Assembly: GCA_002716165.1 (NCBI GenBank)
Contig: PAZT01000004.1
Coordinates: 1-27,999, forward strand
DNA: 27,999 nucleotides
Reading direction: 5' to 3'
DNA from: Deltaproteobacteria bacterium
GTDB taxonomy: Bacteria; SAR324; NAC60-12
In this document: one piece after another, positions 24,082 through 27,999 of the stretch
Layout: the number at the start of each line of letters is the position of its first letter
How positions within the stretch are numbered: position 1 is the stretch's first letter
Position numbers and translations under genes: made by a program
Notes under the pieces: model-generated
Told to the model about the DNA's origin: nothing
The model's input: only the letters and a program-made list of their open reading frames with translations
The model's database searches: none

Positions 24082-25221
24082 ATGCCACAATCTGACGCAA
24101 AAAAATCTTCCGTAAAAGGGCAGCAGGAGAATGATCACGTGGCTCCATATCCTAAGTACCTTGAAGCCGAAACCTTTGATTTATATAAAATATTGATTTC
24201 CCTATGGAATAAGAAGTGGCTTATTATTTCAGTTACAGTAGTCGCAGCCATAGGATCCATAGTATACGCTCTGCTACAAACTCCCATTACTTATTACAAA
24301 GTGCAGGCCCTTTTAGTACCCACAACTAAAAAATCAGTGTTTAAAATTAACTACGATAATTATGGTGAAACTCAACTTACCCGTGTTGAGAATCACCAAG
24401 AAATTATACTAGATCACGCCCTTGAAAAGTTCAAAAGAAATCTTATTTTACGCAATAATCAAAATATATTTTTTGAAAAAGAAGGCTTAACTGAATATTT
24501 AGCTAAGGAGACAACACCAGAAGCAAGTGATGCGAATTTTCGTCAAATTTTATCAAATTTGTCAGTTTTTTATGTGGGGGGAAACAATGATGACCAAAAA
24601 ATTACCATTTCCACAGAATTCACAATACCAATAAATTTTACAAAATGGCTCAACTCTTATATTGAATTTGTTGAAACTAAGACTATCAGTGAGCTACTAG
24701 AACAAATTCGTTATTCAATTCAGGAAGAAATCAAATACACTAAAAAAAAAATTATTTCGAATCAGGAAGAGCAGAAGAAGTTCTTTAGAAATCGGATACT
24801 TTTATATGAAGAAGCTGCCCAAATTGCACTAGCGCTAGGAATTGAAGAAAGAGTTAATAGCGACTTTTCATCTTCAATTGATCTGGGTTATGGTATTGTA
24901 GAGCCCCCACTTTATTATAGAGGCTATAAGGCTCTTAATATTGAAATAGAATTTCTTAAAAAACGTTCATGGGACGGTCCAAATAAAAAAGAAATTTTTG
25001 AATTGGAAAAGAAATTAACTAGGTTAAGTTCAATTGAAATCCTTGAAGAGGACTTTCACATTATGAATTTTGAGAAACCTGCTTACCAAACAAAAACAGT
25101 AAACTCTATTAGCAAAGTAAGAACCATTGCCCTTAGCATAATGTTCGGTTTTTTGTCAGGAATCTTCCTAGTTTTATTTATTGAATTTTTTCAGAACCAG
25201 AAAAAAAACCATTCAAAATAA
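24082..25221 (+). CDS. Wzz/FepE-type polysaccharide chain-length determinant-like protein
   Basis: A 379-residue inner-membrane protein with the polysaccharide co-polymerase layout. It has a short cytosolic N-terminus with 'DLYKILISLWNKKWLII' (33-49), a first membrane helix (about 46-65), a long periplasmic domain with coiled-coil-prone helices, and a second helix near the C-terminus (about 347-370). 'YRGYKALNIEIEFLKKRSWD' is the conserved Wzz/FepE helix. The protein lacks a tyrosine-kinase domain, so it is a class 1 type that sets O-antigen length. The C-terminal tail is basic. No polysaccharide polymerase or glycosyltransferase lies nearby. No Shine-Dalgarno sequence is seen. Confidence 0.85.
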   Translation: MPQSDAKKSSVKGQQENDHVAPYPKYLEAETFDLYKILISLWNKKWLIISVTVVAAIGSIVYALLQTPITYYKVQALLVPTTKKSVFKINYDNYGETQLTRVENHQEIILDHALEKFKRNLILRNNQNIFFEKEGLTEYLAKETTPEASDANFRQILSNLSVFYVGGNNDDQKITISTEFTIPINFTKWLNSYIEFVETKTISELLEQIRYSIQEEIKYTKKKIISNQEEQKKFFRNRILLYEEAAQIALALGIEERVNSDFSSSIDLGYGIVEPPLYYRGYKALNIEIEFLKKRSWDGPNKKEIFELEKKLTRLSSIEILEEDFHIMNFEKPAYQTKTVNSISKVRTIALSIMFGFLSGIFLVLFIEFFQNQKKNHSK

Positions 25222-25292
25222 ATCCCTTTTCCAAGAAAATATTTCAGCATTTTTCATAATTCATTATTGACGATCTGAAAAATTCAAGCGCA

Positions 25293-25326
25293 AGAAAAAT
25301 CTGGATTTTTATTTAATCATCCAGAT
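25293..25326 (-). terminator. Rho-independent terminator overlapping the pmbA stop codon
   Basis: Arms ATCTGGAT (25299-25306) and ATCCAGAT (25319-25326) pair perfectly over 8 bp with a 12-nt loop. Read on the minus strand, the stem is followed by TTTTCTT. The distal arm begins inside the last codons of pmbA, so the stop codon lies in the hairpin. Confidence 0.65.
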
Positions 25327-26660
25327 ATCGTCATTTGATGAATCAACAGGGCCGGAATAAATAAATGGGTAAGTTCGGGTTGATACTTATTTCCATATCC
25401 ACAAATGTTATTGAGGACATCAAAAAAGTTTCCTGCAACTGTGACACTGTCCACAGGCTGAACACGACTTCCATTCTCAATCAAAAAACCCTGCACGCCA
25501 ATAGAAATATCTCCACTGACCGGATCGCATCCAGCCTGACCCTCTAGTTCGGTTACAAGTAAACATTTTTTCTCAAGTGCGCAAAGCTGATCCAGACTAT
25601 GTTCACCAATTGGACAGACAAGGTTATGTAAACTAGTACCTATTCCACCTGTGTATCCACGCGATGCATGACCTGTTGAGGCTTTATTTTCCTTGCGCGC
25701 AGACTCAACATGATATAAAAAATTCCTAAAAATCCCATTTTCAATCAAAGGCAACTGCTTCGTCAAAAATCCTTCTGAGTCCATAAAACAGGAACGTTTC
25801 CCTCCCAACAAATGAGGATCATCCATTAAGTTTAATTCAGAAACTGCTATTTTCTGGCCTAGTTTTCCCTTCAAGCGAGACAATCCACGCTGAGCTGCTT
25901 CTGCTGAAAATGCCCTAAAAAACATCGCCAGAAAACCCGGTGCCGTATACTCATCAAGTACAACAGGCATTGTGCCACTTTGAATTGGCGAGGCATTAAG
26001 TAATTCTACTGCTTTTTCTACAGCTTCTACACCAATTCTTTTTCCAGCCATTGGATCCCATTCACGGCGATTTAATATTTTTAATCCAGATTTTCTCGAA
26101 TCTCCATCCTGGAGAAGAGGCCCGCACCAGGCGGCAACTTCATTGGAGTTCTGCTTGTACGATACTCCTTTACTGGAAAGCAAAAGAGATTCATTTCTGC
26201 CGCGAGAGACGCCAAGATACGGAATTGAAACAACCCGTTTGTCAGATGATTTAACTGAATCCTCAATCGAAAATCCGAGTTCCATAAGCTGATCCGAGTT
26301 CAACTCATCAATCTTAGGATTATGAAGCTCGAGCAATGACGAATCTGGTACTTCAATTGGAGCTTCTAGCATTATCACCTCGGTAGGATCTTGAAGTTTA
26401 GCATTTTCACAGGCATTTTTAAATGCAAGCTCAATAGCTTCTGAACTTAACCTTTCTGATGATGCAAGCCCAGTTCGGCCTTCATCGAGTACTCTTACTC
26501 CCAAGCCAACACTGGTCGACTGTTCAACTTTTTCTACTTTCCCTTCCTGAATTTCCAATTCAAGTGACTCATTTCGTTCAACCACTATATCAATATCTTT
26601 GAGTTTCTTTTTTTCTGCCAGAAACAAAACTCGCTCAGCAGCCTGCCTCATATCAAACAT
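25317..26660 (-). CDS. pmbA: TldD/PmbA family protein (PmbA/TldE)
   Basis: A 447-residue cytosolic protein of the U62 family. PmbA/TldE pairs with TldD to form a heterodimeric metalloprotease that trims peptides, for example microcin and lasso-type precursors, and degrades unfolded peptides. Features are the N-terminal 'DIDIVVERNESLELEIQEGK' (23-42) and 'GVRVLDEGRTGLAS' (53-66), typical of the family. The C-terminal 'DPVSGDISIGVQGFLIENG' is the usual PmbA signature. The HExxxH zinc motif of TldD is absent, as expected for the PmbA partner. AAGG lies upstream of the ATG. No tldD is in the window. It is convergent with the Wzz-like gene and its terminator overlaps its stop. Confidence 0.92.
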   Translation of the reverse strand: MFDMRQAAERVLFLAEKKKLKDIDIVVERNESLELEIQEGKVEKVEQSTSVGLGVRVLDEGRTGLASSERLSSEAIELAFKNACENAKLQDPTEVIMLEAPIEVPDSSLLELHNPKIDELNSDQLMELGFSIEDSVKSSDKRVVSIPYLGVSRGRNESLLLSSKGVSYKQNSNEVAAWCGPLLQDGDSRKSGLKILNRREWDPMAGKRIGVEAVEKAVELLNASPIQSGTMPVVLDEYTAPGFLAMFFRAFSAEAAQRGLSRLKGKLGQKIAVSELNLMDDPHLLGGKRSCFMDSEGFLTKQLPLIENGIFRNFLYHVESARKENKASTGHASRGYTGGIGTSLHNLVCPIGEHSLDQLCALEKKCLLVTELEGQAGCDPVSGDISIGVQGFLIENGSRVQPVDSVTVAGNFFDVLNNICGYGNKYQPELTHLFIPALLIHQMTISG

Positions 26661-26869
26661 TTTTATTTTTCCTTTTCTTGAGTTAGTTAAAAATAAAAAA
26701 TTGTAAATAAATTTTACTGTTCAATCTATATTATAAACAATCCCAAAAGTAAACAATCATATACATTTCAATGTTAATAAATATTTCAAGAATTGACTCC
26801 TTTTTTTTCTTTTGATTCAGATCTAATCCATCATATCTTGCTTGCCCCTTATTGCCAGTTTTAATAGAA

Positions 26870-26897
26870 TTGACTGCCTATAAATACTAAATATTAA
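26870..26897 (+). promoter_or_regulatory. Putative promoter of the aspartate kinase gene
   Basis: TTGACT (26870-26875) and TATTAA (26892-26897) are separated by 16 bases. The implied leader to the kinase ATG is ~140 nt, long enough for regulation by attenuation. Pattern match only. Confidence 0.4.
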
Positions 26898-26998
26898 AGA
26901 TGACTGGACGTATAGAAAAAAATGAATTCTAGCCAAAAATTCTATTTAGCATTTAATAATTAGGTTAGGTTATATAAAAAAGACATCTAAAAATTTTC

Positions 26999-27020
26999 AC
27001 CTATTACATAACAGGTTTTT
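26999..27020 (+). promoter_or_regulatory. Terminator-like hairpin in the aspartate kinase leader
   Basis: ACCTATT (26999-27005) pairs with AACAGGT (27010-27016) with one mismatch, followed by TTTTT (27016-27020), 24 bp before the ATG. TAGGTTAGGT upstream (about 26961-26970) could pair with ACCTA and prevent this stem, as an antiterminator would. The stem is short, so an attenuator is only a possibility. Confidence 0.3.
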
Positions 27021-27044
27021 AAATCTAAAACAGTTTATTTAATA

Positions 27045-27999
27045 ATGACAGGAAGTAGTACCAAAGATTCAATCATAGTGATGAAATTCGGCGGAACAAG
27101 TGTACATTCTAAAAAGTCGCGTCAGCATGCAATCAAGCATATTCGAAGGAATGTTGAATCCAATAAAAATGTTGTTGTTGTTGTTTCCGCGATGGGCCGC
27201 AAAGGAGATCCTTATGCAACTGACACACTGATTTCTCTTCTTAAAGATGTTGGAGAACCTGTAAATCCATCAGAGCTAGATTCTGTTATGAGTATCGGGG
27301 AAAGTCTGAGTTCAGCTTATTTTTCCCATTTGCTTTCTATGAATGGAATTCCTTCAGTTGCATTCACAGGAGGACAGGCAGGTATACTAACAGACGATAA
27401 TCCAGGAAATGCTAAAATTCTTGAAATAGATACTTCCAGAATCCTTAAGGCCTTAAGCCAAGGAAAAACCCCAATAGTAGCAGGTTTCCAGGGAGTTACT
27501 ACAAAGGGAGATGTTCGAACTCTCGGGAGAGGAGGTAGTGATACAAGTGCCGTTGCATTGGGTTCATCACTGGGTGCTGAGGCTATAGAAATTTATTCTG
27601 ACGTTGATGGTATTGCCAATTGTGATCCCCGACTAATACCCGAGGCTCGTTTTATGGGGTCGGTCAGTGTCAAACAAATTCTTTCTATGGCAAATGAAGG
27701 CAGCAAGGTCATTCACCCAAGGGCCGTTAATGCTTCACTGAAAACAAAAACCGAAATTGTTGTACGCAATACATTCAACGAACAAAGCGGAACAAAAATT
27801 TTCCATAATGTTCATAACCATGAGTCTGATCAGATAGCACTCGCACATAGGGATGAACTTGTCCTGATTGAGTTTGATAAAAAAACATACGCTCTAAAAT
27901 TAATTCCAGAATTAATCCAGTTGGATGATGAGAAATTCCTGCTAAAAAATGATATATACATTAAAAGTAGACTAAAAGATCTACAAAAAAACTTTGGTA
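27045..27999 (+). CDS. dapG: Aspartate kinase, DapG type (3' end beyond the window)
   Basis: 318 codons are open to the window edge. The enzyme phosphorylates aspartate, the first step to lysine, threonine, methionine and diaminopimelate. Motifs are KFGGTSV (14-20, ATP/aspartate binding), 'VSAMGRKGDPYATD' (47-60), GRGGSDTSA (161-169), YSDVDGI (184-190), CDPR (193-196) and HPRAV (224-228). The 'SAMGRKGDPYATD' region closely follows the Bacillus DapG/aspartokinase I type rather than the proteobacterial ThrA/LysC type. The regulatory ACT domains would lie near and beyond residue ~260 and are largely cut off. No Shine-Dalgarno sequence precedes the ATG. Expression may be set by the long leader. 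Confidence 0.9.
   Translation, partial: MTGSSTKDSIIVMKFGGTSVHSKKSRQHAIKHIRRNVESNKNVVVVVSAMGRKGDPYATDTLISLLKDVGEPVNPSELDSVMSIGESLSSAYFSHLLSMNGIPSVAFTGGQAGILTDDNPGNAKILEIDTSRILKALSQGKTPIVAGFQGVTTKGDVRTLGRGGSDTSAVALGSSLGAEAIEIYSDVDGIANCDPRLIPEARFMGSVSVKQILSMANEGSKVIHPRAVNASLKTKTEIVVRNTFNEQSGTKIFHNVHNHESDQIALAHRDELVLIEFDKKTYALKLIPELIQLDDEKFLLKNDIYIKSRLKDLQKNFG

Larger units (their letters stand above)
26661..27044. other. Divergent regulatory region between pmbA and aspartate kinase
   Basis: It contains a promoter-like pair (26870-26897), a ten-codon ORF (ATG 26900 to TAG 26932, MTGRIEKNEF) and a terminator-like hairpin (26999-27020) in front of the kinase gene. No other gene is seen. Confidence 0.5.

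Overview
The window comes from an AT-rich, Gram-negative bacterium. Signal peptides, a lipobox lipoprotein, an outer-membrane beta-barrel, a Wzz-type polysaccharide chain-length protein and a Prc-type periplasmic protease all point to a diderm. Gene content (a TauE/SafE exporter variant of deltaproteobacterial type, DUF4174, a dihydropyrimidinase, a UGSC-motif relic) suggests a marine proteobacterium-like lineage such as SAR324 or a relative. That placement is inference from remembered family distributions, not a search result. Coding density is low, several genes are decaying, and about half of the genes have no visible Shine-Dalgarno sequence.

Region 1 (1-6.8 kb, all plus strand) holds a DUF4174 secreted protein, a MOSC-domain protein and a GAF/class III nucleotidyl cyclase, closely spaced as a probable operon. 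A small two-helix membrane protein is coupled to a TauE/SafE permease that carries its own secreted N-terminal domain. A fatty acid desaturase with its terminator and an aminoglycoside/choline-kinase-like phosphotransferase with its terminator follow.

Region 2 (7-12 kb) is sparse. It has a MORN-repeat lipoprotein and an unknown secreted protein on the minus strand, a small four-cysteine secreted protein, a long imperfect hairpin, a broken NAD(P)-binding reductase gene, a PaaI-type thioesterase and an ABM-domain protein. Between the last two is a promoter-to-terminator unit of about 275 nt with a strong ribosome binding site, a 20-codon ORF and several competing hairpins. It looks like a structured small RNA or leader-peptide transcript.

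Region 3 (12-17.3 kb) holds an EamA transporter and an intact dihydropyrimidinase/hydantoinase. After these come a frameshifted multi-spanning permease and a multiply broken UGSC-family gene. In the latter, an in-frame TGA lies exactly at the selenocysteine/cysteine position of the motif and a SECIS-like hairpin follows it. A former catabolic gene set seems to be eroding here. A secreted rhodanese is divergent from it.

Region 4 (18-28 kb) is denser and better preserved. It holds a Prc/Tsp protease overlapping a hypoxanthine phosphoribosyltransferase, a type II mannose-6-phosphate-isomerase cupin, an outer-membrane barrel followed 9 bp later by a D-2-hydroxyacid dehydrogenase, and a DnaJ-HEAT-MshEN-like fusion protein. 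A Wzz-like protein, a PmbA protease and the first 318 codons of a DapG-type aspartate kinase end the window.

The observations most worth checking are the UGSC selenoprotein relic, the structured transcript at 10.7-11.0 kb and the DnaJ-HEAT-MshEN fusion. I see no CRISPR array, tRNA, rRNA or insertion sequence.
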